Source of the DNA: Candidatus Iainarchaeum sp.
Lineage (GTDB): Archaea; Iainarchaeota; Iainarchaeia; Iainarchaeales; JAAZKV01
Reading direction: 5' to 3'
Assembly: GCA_028691435.1 (NCBI GenBank)
Contig: JAQUZG010000001.1
Location: 85,625 to 149,624, forward strand
DNA: 64,000 bases
Part shown: in pieces, positions 7,635 through 17,212 of the stretch
Numbering within the stretch: the first letter of the stretch is position 1
Layout: every line of letters begins with the position of its first letter
Translations under genes and position numbers: made by a program
Notes under the pieces: model-generated
The model's database searches: none
The model's input: only the letters and a program-made list of their open reading frames with translations
What the model was told of the DNA's origin: nothing

Positions 7635-7728
7635 AATTAATCAATGTTTATTTGGTTTAAAATAACTTTTGATTTTAAAAAAAATAGAAATTTAACATTG
7701 TGATTAAACAATGTTAAATGTAATTAAT

Positions 7729-9477
7729 CTAATTTAATGTTTTTTCTTTGATTTCTTTTTTTACTTGATCAATAAATTCATCAAGTGTCATTGTTTTTTG
7801 TTCATTTTGTCTATTTCTTATAGTTACTGTTTTATTTTCTTGTTCTTTTGCCCCGGCAACAATTAAATAAGGAACTTTTTCTTTTTGTCCCTCTCTAATT
7901 CGATAACCTAGAGTTTCGTTTCTGTCATCAAGTTTTACTCGAATTTCTTCATCAAGTAATTTTGAATTAATTTCTTTAGCATACTCGCTAAAATTTTCAG
8001 AAACTGGTATGATTATAGCTTGAACTGGAGAAAGCCATGTTGGAAATTTTCCTCCAAAATGCTCAATTATAATTCCTGTGAATCGTTCAAAAGAACCAAA
8101 TGGAGCTCTATGGATCATTACTGGTCTATGGTCTTTTCCATCTGTGCCGGTATAATTCAAATCAAATCTATCTGGTAAATTATAATCTAGTTGTATTGTT
8201 CCAGTTTGCCATTCTCTTCCTATTGCATCATTAATTACAATATCTGCTTTTGGGCCATAGAACGCTGCATCTCCTTCTTCAATTGTAAAATTAATGTTTT
8301 TTTCTTTAACAACATCGATTATTTCTTGTGTTGCTTTTTCCCAAATTTCTTTTGGCCCAACATATTTGTCACTATTTGGATCACGTGTGCCAATTCTCAC
8401 TCTAAAATTTTTTAATCCAAGAGTATTCATTACATCCATTACTAAATCAAATACTCCTTTGAATTCTTGTTTTACTTGTTCTTGTGTACAAAAAATATGG
8501 GCATCGTCTTGAGTAAACCCTCTTACTCTTAAAAGTCCTGATAATTCTCCACTTTTTTCATATCTATAAACTGTTCCCATTTCACTTATTCTAAGTGGAA
8601 GCTCTCTATAACTTCTTTTTGTCTTTGCATAATATTCAATATGAAAAGGACAATTCATTGGTTTTAGATAATATTCTTCATCATCAATTTTTATTGGAGC
8701 ATACATTATATCTTTATAATGTGCTAAATGCCCTGATGTAGAAAAGAGGTCTGATTTACCAATGTGTGGAGTTATCATAAATTGATATCCTCTTTTTTGT
8801 TGTTCTTTAATTAAGAAATTTTGTAATTGCATTCTAAGCATTGTTCCATTTGGGCACCAAATTGGAAGGCCTCTTCCAACTTTTTCACTCATCATGTACA
8901 AATCTAATTCTTTTCCAAGTTTAATGTTAGAATTTTCTTCAGCTTTTTTTCGTAGTTCAATCCACTCATTAAGTTCTTGTTTTGTTTTAAATGCGATTCC
9001 ATAAACTCTTTGTAATTGTTTATTTTTTTCATTACCTTTCCAGTAAGCTGATGAAATTTTTAATAGTTTTATTGTCCCTATTTCACCAACATTGTCTAAA
9101 TGTGGGCCTTTACACATATCAATAAATTGACCATTTGTGTAAGTTGAAATTTCTTTTTCACCGTTTGCTTGGAGATCGTTGATCATTTCAATTTTATATT
9201 TATTTTTTTCAAATATTTTTTTTGCTTCGTCAATTGAAACATTTTTTTGAATCATTTTATCTTTTCTTTTAAGTATTTGATTCATTTTTTGTTCAATTTT
9301 ATCAAGATCACTTTCTTTTAGATTGTAATCTAAATCAAAATCATAATGAAATCCTTGTTCTATTGGTGGACCAATTGCGATTAGAGCCGTCGGATATTCA
9401 CTAGTTAGTGCTTCTGCGAACACGTGTGCACTTGTGTGCCAAAACTTTTCCATATATTCTTTATCCGATTTTTCCAT
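7729..9477 (-). CDS. thrS: Threonyl-tRNA synthetase, bacterial type without TGS domain
   Basis: This charges tRNA-Thr. It starts directly in the bacterial-type editing domain, with H14-T-S-A-H18, CKGPH and the linker. The class II catalytic core follows, with zinc ligands Cys in MNCPFH, His in DDAHIF and His in MIHRAPFG. The anticodon-binding domain lies at about 485-582. At 582 residues it lacks the roughly 60-residue N-terminal TGS domain of the E. coli enzyme. Most archaea instead use a DTD-like editing domain, so the gene is probably of bacterial origin. A strong GGAGGATTGATT site precedes the ATG. No leader RNA is obvious in the 140-bp gap upstream. Confidence 0.93.
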   Translation of the reverse strand: MEKSDKEYMEKFWHTSAHVFAEALTSEYPTALIAIGPPIEQGFHYDFDLDYNLKESDLDKIEQKMNQILKRKDKMIQKNVSIDEAKKIFEKNKYKIEMINDLQANGEKEISTYTNGQFIDMCKGPHLDNVGEIGTIKLLKISSAYWKGNEKNKQLQRVYGIAFKTKQELNEWIELRKKAEENSNIKLGKELDLYMMSEKVGRGLPIWCPNGTMLRMQLQNFLIKEQQKRGYQFMITPHIGKSDLFSTSGHLAHYKDIMYAPIKIDDEEYYLKPMNCPFHIEYYAKTKRSYRELPLRISEMGTVYRYEKSGELSGLLRVRGFTQDDAHIFCTQEQVKQEFKGVFDLVMDVMNTLGLKNFRVRIGTRDPNSDKYVGPKEIWEKATQEIIDVVKEKNINFTIEEGDAAFYGPKADIVINDAIGREWQTGTIQLDYNLPDRFDLNYTGTDGKDHRPVMIHRAPFGSFERFTGIIIEHFGGKFPTWLSPVQAIIIPVSENFSEYAKEINSKLLDEEIRVKLDDRNETLGYRIREGQKEKVPYLIVAGAKEQENKTVTIRNRQNEQKTMTLDEFIDQVKKEIKEKTLN

Positions 9478-9617
9478 TTAATCAATCCTCCACATATTAA
9501 ATTTCTACTTAATAACTTTTAAAAAAGCAATTATTTTATAATGTTATAAAATTTTTTAAAAAATCAAATTTTATTAATAAATTATCAATATTAATAATTT
9601 GCTTTAAAATCAGTTAA

Positions 9618-10208
9618 TTATCTCGTTGCACGTTTGCATCTTTCTCTTCCACAAAGAGAGTGAAACTCTGTGCAAAAATAATTTCCATCACTTATTTTTA
9701 AAAATTTGCAATTGTCCCAACTAGTGTCTCCTCTAAATGTTGAACCACTTTGTTTTATTACATTGGCAACAATATTACAATGTTGTTTTCCAATTTTTTG
9801 ATTAGTTGTAGAAAAATTTTCATTTGATTTACTGTCTTGAATTTCTTCAACAATTGGTTGAGGTTTAGCATAATAAATTTCACTATCACTTGATTTTTTT
9901 GGTTCATCCGAATTGATATTTTGATTAATTAAAGGTTCATTAGAATCCATATTGTTTATATCATTACTTTCAATTGATTGAGAATAACTTGGTTTTACCC
10001 CATATTTTTCTTGAGCTTGACTAATTAGTGATTCTTGATTAGAATCTTGACTTTTTAGACTTTCTTTTAAATCATTAAATGCACTTTTATCACATGACTC
10101 CCCATCTATGATTTTACCAGCACTTGCCTTTATTTCAGAATTAGCTCTTCTTTGTTCAATATGTCTATCTGTTTGTTTTGCAGATGCTAACATGTCTCTC
10201 ATTGCCAT
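9618..10208 (-). CDS. Hypothetical protein with a C-terminal Cys-rich domain
   Basis: No family is recognised. The first 135 residues are charged and Ser/Asn-rich and look disordered, apart from a helical start (MAMRDMLASAKQTDRHIEQRR). The last 55 residues are compact and contain five Cys in the spacing C-x22-C-x11-C-x6-C-x4-C, ending CGRERCKRATR. Such a pattern could bind zinc or an iron-sulfur cluster. The ATG at 10208 is preferred to a TTG two codons earlier. The gene is transcribed away from nreA, with a 126-bp shared upstream region. Confidence 0.6.
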   Translation of the reverse strand: MAMRDMLASAKQTDRHIEQRRANSEIKASAGKIIDGESCDKSAFNDLKESLKSQDSNQESLISQAQEKYGVKPSYSQSIESNDINNMDSNEPLINQNINSDEPKKSSDSEIYYAKPQPIVEEIQDSKSNENFSTTNQKIGKQHCNIVANVIKQSGSTFRGDTSWDNCKFLKISDGNYFCTEFHSLCGRERCKRATR

Positions 10209-10334
10209 ATACAAATATAATGACTAATATTGGCTTAAAAATCTTTTCAAAACAACATTTTACTAAATTTTTAGTTTAATTCAACCAATTATATCCTTTT
10301 AACTTATTTTTGATTTTAATATATTTGATTAATT

Positions 10335-11567
10335 ATGATTTCTCCAGAGATTTGTATAAAATGTAAAGGGAAACTTCTTTGTGGATTAAAGTCTTGTCCA
10401 ATTCTTGAAAAAAACTTTTCATCATCAAAAATTATTTCATCAATTAAAAATAATAATTTTAGTGGGTTTTCGCCACCTGGATTTTTTGTTTCTTGGAATA
10501 ATTATCCAAAAGTAGCAGTTGCTCCTCTTTCAATGGCCCAAAGTGAGTCTGTTCAAATTAGTGATTTGCCTGAAAAATGGTATGGTTTACCTCAAGAAAA
10601 AATAATTTCATTTAGAGAATCACTTTTAAGATCGTATAAAATAATGTCTGTAAATTTAGCAAAAAATCCAAATTATGAACTTCTTAATTTTCAAGAATTG
10701 ACAATGTCAAAAAAAAATATTAATGTGGAAGTTAATCTTGACAGTAAACCAAAACTGGATACTTCTTTTGATTCGTTTTCTGCCCCTATGGGGCCAAGTG
10801 CAAAATTAAAGAAAATTTCTTTTTCTTCAAATATTAGTATTCCAAAAAAACTTGATTATTATAATCGGGATGTTGATGTAAAATCCAATGTTGCTTTAAT
10901 TGACTTATATGAATCAGGAATAGCAGTCTCAACTTTAGCAAAAGTTTTATCCAGTGGATCACTTGGAGTAAAAAAGAATAGAAAAATTGTTCCAACAAGA
11001 TGGAGTATAACTGCTGTTGATAATAATATTTCAAAATATTTTATTAATGAAAAAATTATTGAAAATAAAATTATTGATAATTATAAATTATTTCATTCAA
11101 ATTATCTGGATAATAATTTTTATATTTTACTCCTTCCTTTTGCTTTTTCTTTTGAACAAATTGAAACTTGGTTGCCTGGTGGAATTTGGAATGCTGGTGC
11201 AAAAGATTATCAAATTCTTTCGGATTATGAATTAACTGCTGGATTAAAGGGTTATCCATCAGAAACAGAAGGGGCATATTATGCTGCTAGACTCGCAGTA
11301 GTAGAATATTTAAATAGAAATAAAATTAATGCTGCTGCAATTGTTTTTAGAGAAATTGGTCAAAATTATGCTGTTCCTTTAGGTGTTTGGCAAATAAGAG
11401 AAAATGTTAGAGCTGCATTAAAAGAAAAACCTCTTGAATTTTCAACATTTGATTTAGCCCTTAATTTTTTATCAACAAAATTAGTTGTGCCAATAGCACA
11501 ATATAAGAAAAAATCAAACTTAATAAAACATTTTAAATTTCAAAAAAGATTAAACGAATGGTTCTAA
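10335..11567 (+). CDS. nreA: NreA-type DNA repair protein with PCNA-binding C-terminus
   Basis: The 410-residue protein has the Nre layout. An N-terminal zinc finger (C7, C10, C16, C21) is followed by PPGFFVSWNNYPKVAVAP and the long conserved core, which includes RWSITAVD and PGGIWNAGAKDY. The C-terminal tail is QKRLNEWF, a close match to the PCNA-interacting box. Nre proteins are archaeal repair factors linked to mitomycin C resistance and shown in haloarchaea to bind PCNA. The tail here fits binding to one of the two PCNA copies at 47-48.6 kb. The convergent rfcS gene ends 8 bp downstream. Confidence 0.9.
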   Translation: MISPEICIKCKGKLLCGLKSCPILEKNFSSSKIISSIKNNNFSGFSPPGFFVSWNNYPKVAVAPLSMAQSESVQISDLPEKWYGLPQEKIISFRESLLRSYKIMSVNLAKNPNYELLNFQELTMSKKNINVEVNLDSKPKLDTSFDSFSAPMGPSAKLKKISFSSNISIPKKLDYYNRDVDVKSNVALIDLYESGIAVSTLAKVLSSGSLGVKKNRKIVPTRWSITAVDNNISKYFINEKIIENKIIDNYKLFHSNYLDNNFYILLLPFAFSFEQIETWLPGGIWNAGAKDYQILSDYELTAGLKGYPSETEGAYYAARLAVVEYLNRNKINAAAIVFREIGQNYAVPLGVWQIRENVRAALKEKPLEFSTFDLALNFLSTKLVVPIAQYKKKSNLIKHFKFQKRLNEWF

Positions 11568-11574
11568 AATTTAA

Positions 11575-12531
11575 TTATTTCATGAATTGTGCAAGTAATG
11601 CTTCAATTTGTATTCTTTCACTTGCGCCTTCTACTAATCTAAAATCATATTCTCCAATTTTATCAATTAAATCAATTTTTTTCTTTTCAGTTAATTTTTC
11701 ATTTTCTAAATCCATTGTTTCTCTATAAATTTGTTTGATTATATCTTCTCCACTCATACCATAATCATACATTAATTCATCAAGCTTTTTTCTTGCTTCA
11801 AGAAATTTGTGATCAAGTGCAAGTATAATCATTTCTTGAACTTCTTTTGGTCTTGCTTTACTTGCAACAGAATATACTCCTTCTTCAGTAATATTTTTAC
11901 TTAATGATGAACATGCTTGTAAGATATTGATTGCTTTTCTTAAATCTCCTTCTACAACATAATTAATTGCTTTTTTTGCTTGACTATCAATAGTTAATTT
12001 TTCAGTATTGCACACAATGTCAATTTGTTTTTCAATATCACTAGCCATCAAAGGTTTAAATCTATAAACAACACATCTTGATTGAATTGGATCAATAATT
12101 TTTGAAGAATAATTACAGCTTAAAATAAATCTACAGGTTTTTGTATATTTTTCCATTGTTCTTCTTAGTGCTTGTTGTGCATCAGTAGTTAATGCATCAC
12201 ATTCATCTAAAAAAATTATTTTAAAATCACTATTAAATGCTAAAGTTCTAGCAAAGTCTTTAATCGTATTTCTTACAATTCCTATTCCTCTATCATCACT
12301 TGCATTTAATTCTAAAAAGTTTTGTTCAAAATTTTCACCAAATAATTCTTTTGCCATTGCAATACTTGATGAAGTTTTTCCAGTTCCTGCTGGTCCAGAA
12401 AATAATAAATTTGGTAAATTTTTTATTTGAATATAATTTTTAAGTCTTTTAGTGATATCTTCATGGCCCACGACATTTTCCATTTTAATAGGACGATACT
12501 TTTCAATCCATGGTAATTCTAAACTAGTCAT
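11575..12531 (-). CDS. rfcS: Replication factor C small subunit
   Basis: This AAA+ clamp-loader subunit carries Walker A GPAGTGKT, Walker B with DECDAL, sensor 1 and the SRC motif (QSRCVVYRF). The collar domain occupies the last 100 residues. Its 318 residues match the family. Four copies normally join one RfcL to load PCNA onto primer ends. RfcL is encoded 22 kb away in this window, so the usual adjacent rfcS-rfcL pair is separated. No intein is present. Confidence 0.95.
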   Translation of the reverse strand: MTSLELPWIEKYRPIKMENVVGHEDITKRLKNYIQIKNLPNLLFSGPAGTGKTSSSIAMAKELFGENFEQNFLELNASDDRGIGIVRNTIKDFARTLAFNSDFKIIFLDECDALTTDAQQALRRTMEKYTKTCRFILSCNYSSKIIDPIQSRCVVYRFKPLMASDIEKQIDIVCNTEKLTIDSQAKKAINYVVEGDLRKAINILQACSSLSKNITEEGVYSVASKARPKEVQEMIILALDHKFLEARKKLDELMYDYGMSGEDIIKQIYRETMDLENEKLTEKKKIDLIDKIGEYDFRLVEGASERIQIEALLAQFMK

Positions 12532-12654
12532 AATATTATTTAATTTAGAAATAATTAAAAGCTAAACCTTTTGCGATTTGCATTCTAATTCTAAAAGCGA
12601 ATAATTAAAAACATTATATTTTATGAATAATTTATATTTAGAGGGATGAGACTA

Positions 12655-13344
12655 ATGGAAAAGAAAAAATATTTTGTTATTTTAGCAGTTTGGTTTATTG
12701 TTACATTTGCAATCATGTGGTTTTTTGGTGGATCTTGCACAACTTTGTTTTCCTCAACTGGGGATGAATGTATTTCAACAAATATTCTTTCAGGTATAAG
12801 AAATGTTCCATTAATTGGATATATTTTACCATATAATGCTTGGGTTTCATTCTTTTATTGGTTTAGTCCAGTAGCTGGGTTTTTCCTTGCTTATTTAATG
12901 ATTAAATGGTATAATAAAACTTTTGAAACAAACAATGGGTCAGGGCCAGTAATGCTAGTTATGCTTATTGTTTTATTATTTGCAGGTTATTTCATAAATT
13001 TAACTTTTTATTATTCAGAATCTGCAGCACTTAATAGTAATTCACAAGTAAATTATACTCTGTCATTTTGCTTTGCTGAAGATACTGCCCAAAAATGTAA
13101 TGAAAATGTTTACAAAGTTAATCAACAAATTGCATCAAGTGCAACAGCATACCCAGTTTCGCAATATTTTCCAGTTTCATATTGGTCAGAGCTTAGAGAA
13201 AGTATTTATTTGATTTTTATGCTTGGGGCAATATCTGCATGGTTATTTTTATTCATTACTGAAAATGTATTTTCTCAATCCAAGTCAAATCTTGCTCATC
13301 ACAAACACAAAAAAATAACTGATGATCAAAAAGAATTTGAATAA
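12655..13344 (+). CDS. Multi-pass membrane protein of unknown function
   Basis: About 229 residues with hydrophobic helices near 7-25, 55-80, 95-118 and 180-205. An outer loop lies between the third and fourth, with two Cys in a LSFCFAEDTAQKCNENV context. A further Cys pair (GGSCTTLFSSTGDEC) sits in the first outer loop. The paired Cys suggest disulfides outside the cell. The C-terminal tail is His/Lys-rich. The ATG at 12655 is preferred over 12646 because GAGGG then sits about 9 bases upstream. No family is recognised. Confidence 0.75.
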   Translation: MEKKKYFVILAVWFIVTFAIMWFFGGSCTTLFSSTGDECISTNILSGIRNVPLIGYILPYNAWVSFFYWFSPVAGFFLAYLMIKWYNKTFETNNGSGPVMLVMLIVLLFAGYFINLTFYYSESAALNSNSQVNYTLSFCFAEDTAQKCNENVYKVNQQIASSATAYPVSQYFPVSYWSELRESIYLIFMLGAISAWLFLFITENVFSQSKSNLAHHKHKKITDDQKEFE

Positions 13345-13394
13345 TTAATTATTATTTCAAATTCTATTTTTTATTTTTTAAGGTGTATTTATTG

Positions 13395-14660
13395 ATGGAT
13401 GTAAAAAAAACTTTTTTTATTGAAGGCTATGGTTGTTCGTTAAATATTGGTGAAACAGAACAAATTTCAGGATTTTTAACAGATAATAAATTTAAACGAG
13501 TTTTTGATTTTAAAAAAGCTAATTTTATTATAATTAATACTTGTTCAGTAAAAATGGTGACTGAGCAAAGGATGCTTTCAAGAATAAAATTGTTGTTTGA
13601 AAATAAGAAAATTAATGCAAAAATTATTGTTGTTGGTTGTCTTGCAAAGACAAATAAAAAAGAGATTGAAAATATTTCAAAATCTTTTGATTTAGTGGTG
13701 CTTGATACAAAACTTTCTTCAATTTCAAAATATTTTGATTTAAATCAAATTGATTTTTCTCCAAATGTAACTTCTGATAAAACAAATAAATTAGTTTCAA
13801 TAATTCCAATTTCAATTGGATGTTTAGGTAATTGTACATATTGTGCAACAAAAATTGCAAGAGGTAATTTAAAGTCATATTCTTTAGAGTCATTAAACAC
13901 AGCATTTAAAAAAGCAATAAAAACAAGTAAAGAAATTTGGTTAACTTCTCAAGATCTTGGGTGTTATGGGTTTGACATAAATACTGATTTGCCAACTCTA
14001 TTAGAAAAATTGCTTGAAAATAAAGGTGATTATAAAATAAGACTTGGCATGATGAACCCTAATCATTTCAATAAAATACAAAAAGACTTATTGCCTTTGT
14101 TTGATGATGAACGATTATACAAATTTTTACATTTGCCCGTTCAATCAGGATCAAACAAAATTTTGAAATCAATGAATAGATTTTATACAAAAGAAGATTA
14201 TATAAAAATTATTAATAAATTAAAAAAAATTATCCCATCAATTACAATTTCTACTGATATTATTGTTGGATTTCCATTTGAATCTGAAATTGATTTTTTA
14301 GAAACTGTTGATGTTACAAAAAAAACTATGCCTCAAGTAATTAATCTTTCTAGATTTGGAAAAAGAAAAGGTACTATTGCGGCAACTTTGCCTAATCAAA
14401 TCAATGAAACAATAAAAAAAGACAGAAGTAAAAAAATTTCTGAATTATCAAAAGATTATATGTTAAAAAATAATCAAATTTATTTAAATAAAATTTTTAA
14501 AATTTTAATTGTTGAAAAAGAAAAAGACTTTTTTACGGGGAGAACAAATAATTATCGGCCAGTTTTAGTTAAATCAAACAAATCTCTTTTAGGAAAAATT
14601 GTTAAAGTAAAAATTACTTCAGTTTATTCTCATTTTTTAAAAGGTGAATTAATTAATTAA
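13395..14660 (+). CDS. tRNA methylthiotransferase, MtaB/e-MtaB type (radical SAM)
   Basis: The 421-residue protein has the three parts of MiaB/MtaB enzymes. The N-terminal UPF0004 domain has three cluster cysteines (YGCSLN, NTCSVK, VGCLAK). The radical SAM domain carries CLGNCTYC at about residues 142-149. The C-terminal TRAM-like domain starts near residue 365. Archaeal members convert t6A37 to ms2t6A37 in ANN-reading tRNAs. The set of motifs and the archaeal context favour e-MtaB (CDKAL1-like) over MiaB. AGGTG sits about 9 bases before the ATG at 13395. Confidence 0.88.
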   Translation: MDVKKTFFIEGYGCSLNIGETEQISGFLTDNKFKRVFDFKKANFIIINTCSVKMVTEQRMLSRIKLLFENKKINAKIIVVGCLAKTNKKEIENISKSFDLVVLDTKLSSISKYFDLNQIDFSPNVTSDKTNKLVSIIPISIGCLGNCTYCATKIARGNLKSYSLESLNTAFKKAIKTSKEIWLTSQDLGCYGFDINTDLPTLLEKLLENKGDYKIRLGMMNPNHFNKIQKDLLPLFDDERLYKFLHLPVQSGSNKILKSMNRFYTKEDYIKIINKLKKIIPSITISTDIIVGFPFESEIDFLETVDVTKKTMPQVINLSRFGKRKGTIAATLPNQINETIKKDRSKKISELSKDYMLKNNQIYLNKIFKILIVEKEKDFFTGRTNNYRPVLVKSNKSLLGKIVKVKITSVYSHFLKGELIN

Positions 14661-14765
14661 ATATTTTTTATATCTGATTTTTTCAAGTTATTTTTTTATT
14701 ATTTTAATTTTTATTAATTTTTATAAAAATGCTCTATTTTTAAACTTTTTTTCTAATTATTAAGT

Positions 14766-15575
14766 ATGATTAAGTTAGTTTTTGAAAGAAGTATTGAAGA
14801 ATATAAAAGTAATATTAAAGTAGTATTGTCTTTTGGGTTATTATTATTGTTTGTGCCTTTATTTTTATTTTTTGATCAATTTTTAGTTGCCTCAGGAACA
14901 TCATTTTTACTTTATTATGGATCAATTCTAGCCATAATTGGTTTAATTATTGGAGCAATTTTTTTATACTTTTTTTCTTTTTTTATAACGTTAATTATTT
15001 ATTCAGTAAAAAGAGATGTTCAAAATGTCAGATATGAAGGATTTTGGAATGAAGCAGTTAGAGATAACTCTATTAAAATTTTCTTATTTTATTTTCTAAT
15101 TTCATTTTTAGTTTATGTAGTTTCAATTACTGGGTTAATGTTTGGATTAAATGATATTTTTATTTTTGTTAACTTAATAATTTTAATAATTGTAATGTTT
15201 GTTCCACAAAGTTTAGTTTTAGATGATGTGCATATTGTTGATGCTATATCAAATAGTATTGATTTTTTAAAAACAAATAAAAAAACTTGTTTTGTAATTT
15301 TTGCAATCGGTTCAATTGCTTTATTTATCACATTAATTATCGAATTTGTTTTAAACGTTTTTAATTTACCCGGATCATTTTTGTCATTTATTATTGTTTT
15401 ACTTTTAATAACTCCATTTATTGAACAAATGAAATCTTATGCTTATGTTTTGAAAAATGATTTAATTAAAAGTCCAGAAATACATCAAACAAGAATTGAT
15501 AAAATTAAACAAGTACCAAAGAAAAAAATTAATGCTGTTAGATTAAGAGAAATGCCAACAAAAGGAAAGATTTAG
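14766..15575 (+). CDS. Integral membrane protein, about six transmembrane helices
   Basis: The 269-residue protein begins with an amphipathic stretch (FERSIEEYKSN) and has hydrophobic helices at about 18-38, 45-78, 105-125, 128-150, 175-200 and 205-222. A basic cytoplasmic tail follows (RIDKIKQVPKKKINAVRLRE). The architecture resembles archaeal DUF membrane proteins of the glycerophosphodiester-phosphodiesterase membrane-domain type, but no motif settles it. It is convergent with the NrdD-like gene, with one base between. Confidence 0.7.
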   Translation: MIKLVFERSIEEYKSNIKVVLSFGLLLLFVPLFLFFDQFLVASGTSFLLYYGSILAIIGLIIGAIFLYFFSFFITLIIYSVKRDVQNVRYEGFWNEAVRDNSIKIFLFYFLISFLVYVVSITGLMFGLNDIFIFVNLIILIIVMFVPQSLVLDDVHIVDAISNSIDFLKTNKKTCFVIFAIGSIALFITLIIEFVLNVFNLPGSFLSFIIVLLLITPFIEQMKSYAYVLKNDLIKSPEIHQTRIDKIKQVPKKKINAVRLREMPTKGKI

Positions 15576-15576
15576 T

Positions 15577-17112
15577 TTAATTTTTAATAAAATTGATTAA
15601 TTCTATATTTTTATCAATTAAATTATTTACTTCTTTTATATCTGTAGTTATTCCTGTTAAACAATAAGTTTTTTCATCTTTTTCACTTTCATTAAAAGGA
15701 GTTGTTTCTTTTTCATTAATTTTTGAAAATTTAATTAATGCTTCTTTTGTAGCTCCAAAAATTTCACAATTTTCAATTTGTAATGTTATTTTGTTTATTA
15801 TTTTTTTATTTAATTTATCTTTTTCAATATTTAATTTTTTAGCAATATTTTCAGTTGAAGTCAATCCAATACCAATACTTAATTCATTAATATCAATTCC
15901 AGAATTAATTGTAATAAAATCATTTTTTTTAATTTCAAATAATTCTTTAATTTGTTCAATTATTTGATCTAAATTGTTAAAAAAATTATTTTCATTCTTA
16001 TCATTTAATTTTTCAAGATTTATTGAAACCATTAAAAAAATTCCTTTTCTTTTTGATGCAATATCTTTAGTTATCATAAATTTTTCTTCGCGTGAATTAT
16101 TTAAAATTAATAAATTTTTATCTAAATTAATTAATTTTAAAGAATATTTTGAATCTATTAAATTTACTATATTTAAATTATTTTTTATTAACAAATTTGT
16201 TAATTCAATACTTCTTAATTTATCATAATTTTTATTTTTTAATTCTTTTTGATAAGTGCTTGGCAAATATAATTCACAAGAAATTAATGATTTTTCATTT
16301 AATCTTATTAGATCTATTATCAAGTTTTTTGTTTTTTCAAAATCTTTTTTTGTTTTTAAAAAACAACTTGCTACTGTGTTTAATCCAAAAATTGCAATTG
16401 GCGAGTACACATATTTTTGTATATTTGTCGTATCTACAAAATTAGTAATTAATGTTGATTCAATATTTTCTTTTAGAGTGCAAATGTGTGTGTAACCATA
16501 AATTCTTGTACAAAATCCTTCTAAATCTTCAACTTTTATTGTGCTATTAAATATCAAATCTCTTGCTTTTTTTGGAATTTTTTTTAGTAATACATATTCT
16601 TTTGCCATTTCTCCTTTTTCAAGATTTATTAATACTCTTTTTTCAGCATCAAATATTGGAACACCAACTCTGGTATAATCATTTCTAACATCATTAAGTC
16701 CATAACTAATAAGTTTTGCACAAACTAGTTCTCTAATTAATGGAGCACTAATAAAATTCATGTCTAAATCTTTAATTTCATTTTCAACTTCATTTGTTAT
16801 TTTTTCAGCAAGTGTTCTTGATATTTTTGTTTCTATTAAAAGAGATTTTATAATTTGTCCACGATTAAATTCTTCAAGAGTTTCTTTTGATGTATATACG
16901 TGTAATTTGCTAAATTTTTTATAAATTTCACATGCTGTTGGATCATAAATATTAAGTAATTCAATTGTTTTTTCTCTAAGTTTTTTGGAATTAGTTTCAT
17001 TTAATTTACTTAACTCTTTTATTATTTTTGTATTTGTCCAATCATTCGCTCCAGATTTTGAAATTTCTTTAGAAATTTGTTGAATCGGTTCTTCAATAAT
17101 TGCTTCTTCCAT
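15577..17112 (-). CDS. Degenerate anaerobic ribonucleotide reductase-like protein with ATP-cone
   Basis: Residues about 66-148 form an ATP-cone (EEFNRGQIIKSLL, ending YGLNDVRNDYTRVGVP). The segment EYVLLKKIPKKARDLIF then IKVEDLEGFCTRIYGYTHIC aligns with the NrdD stretch that normally reads EYxLLKxLPxxV...HIHDLDYF. After that the match fades. The protein is only 511 residues and ends without the C-terminal glycyl-radical motif (RVCGY-like) or the terminal zinc cysteines. It therefore looks like a non-catalytic NrdD paralogue that kept the nucleotide-sensing part. A regulatory or scaffold role is inference. It is divergent from the Lrp-type gene. Confidence 0.65.
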   Translation of the reverse strand: MEEAIIEEPIQQISKEISKSGANDWTNTKIIKELSKLNETNSKKLREKTIELLNIYDPTACEIYKKFSKLHVYTSKETLEEFNRGQIIKSLLIETKISRTLAEKITNEVENEIKDLDMNFISAPLIRELVCAKLISYGLNDVRNDYTRVGVPIFDAEKRVLINLEKGEMAKEYVLLKKIPKKARDLIFNSTIKVEDLEGFCTRIYGYTHICTLKENIESTLITNFVDTTNIQKYVYSPIAIFGLNTVASCFLKTKKDFEKTKNLIIDLIRLNEKSLISCELYLPSTYQKELKNKNYDKLRSIELTNLLIKNNLNIVNLIDSKYSLKLINLDKNLLILNNSREEKFMITKDIASKRKGIFLMVSINLEKLNDKNENNFFNNLDQIIEQIKELFEIKKNDFITINSGIDINELSIGIGLTSTENIAKKLNIEKDKLNKKIINKITLQIENCEIFGATKEALIKFSKINEKETTPFNESEKDEKTYCLTGITTDIKEVNNLIDKNIELINFIKN

Positions 17113-17212
17113 ATACTAATTATGTGCAGAAATGATTAAATATATCTATTTGTCTATTAATTATGATAGGTATTAATTGTAATAAATTATAATCTTTTAT
17201 TAGGGTGATTAA

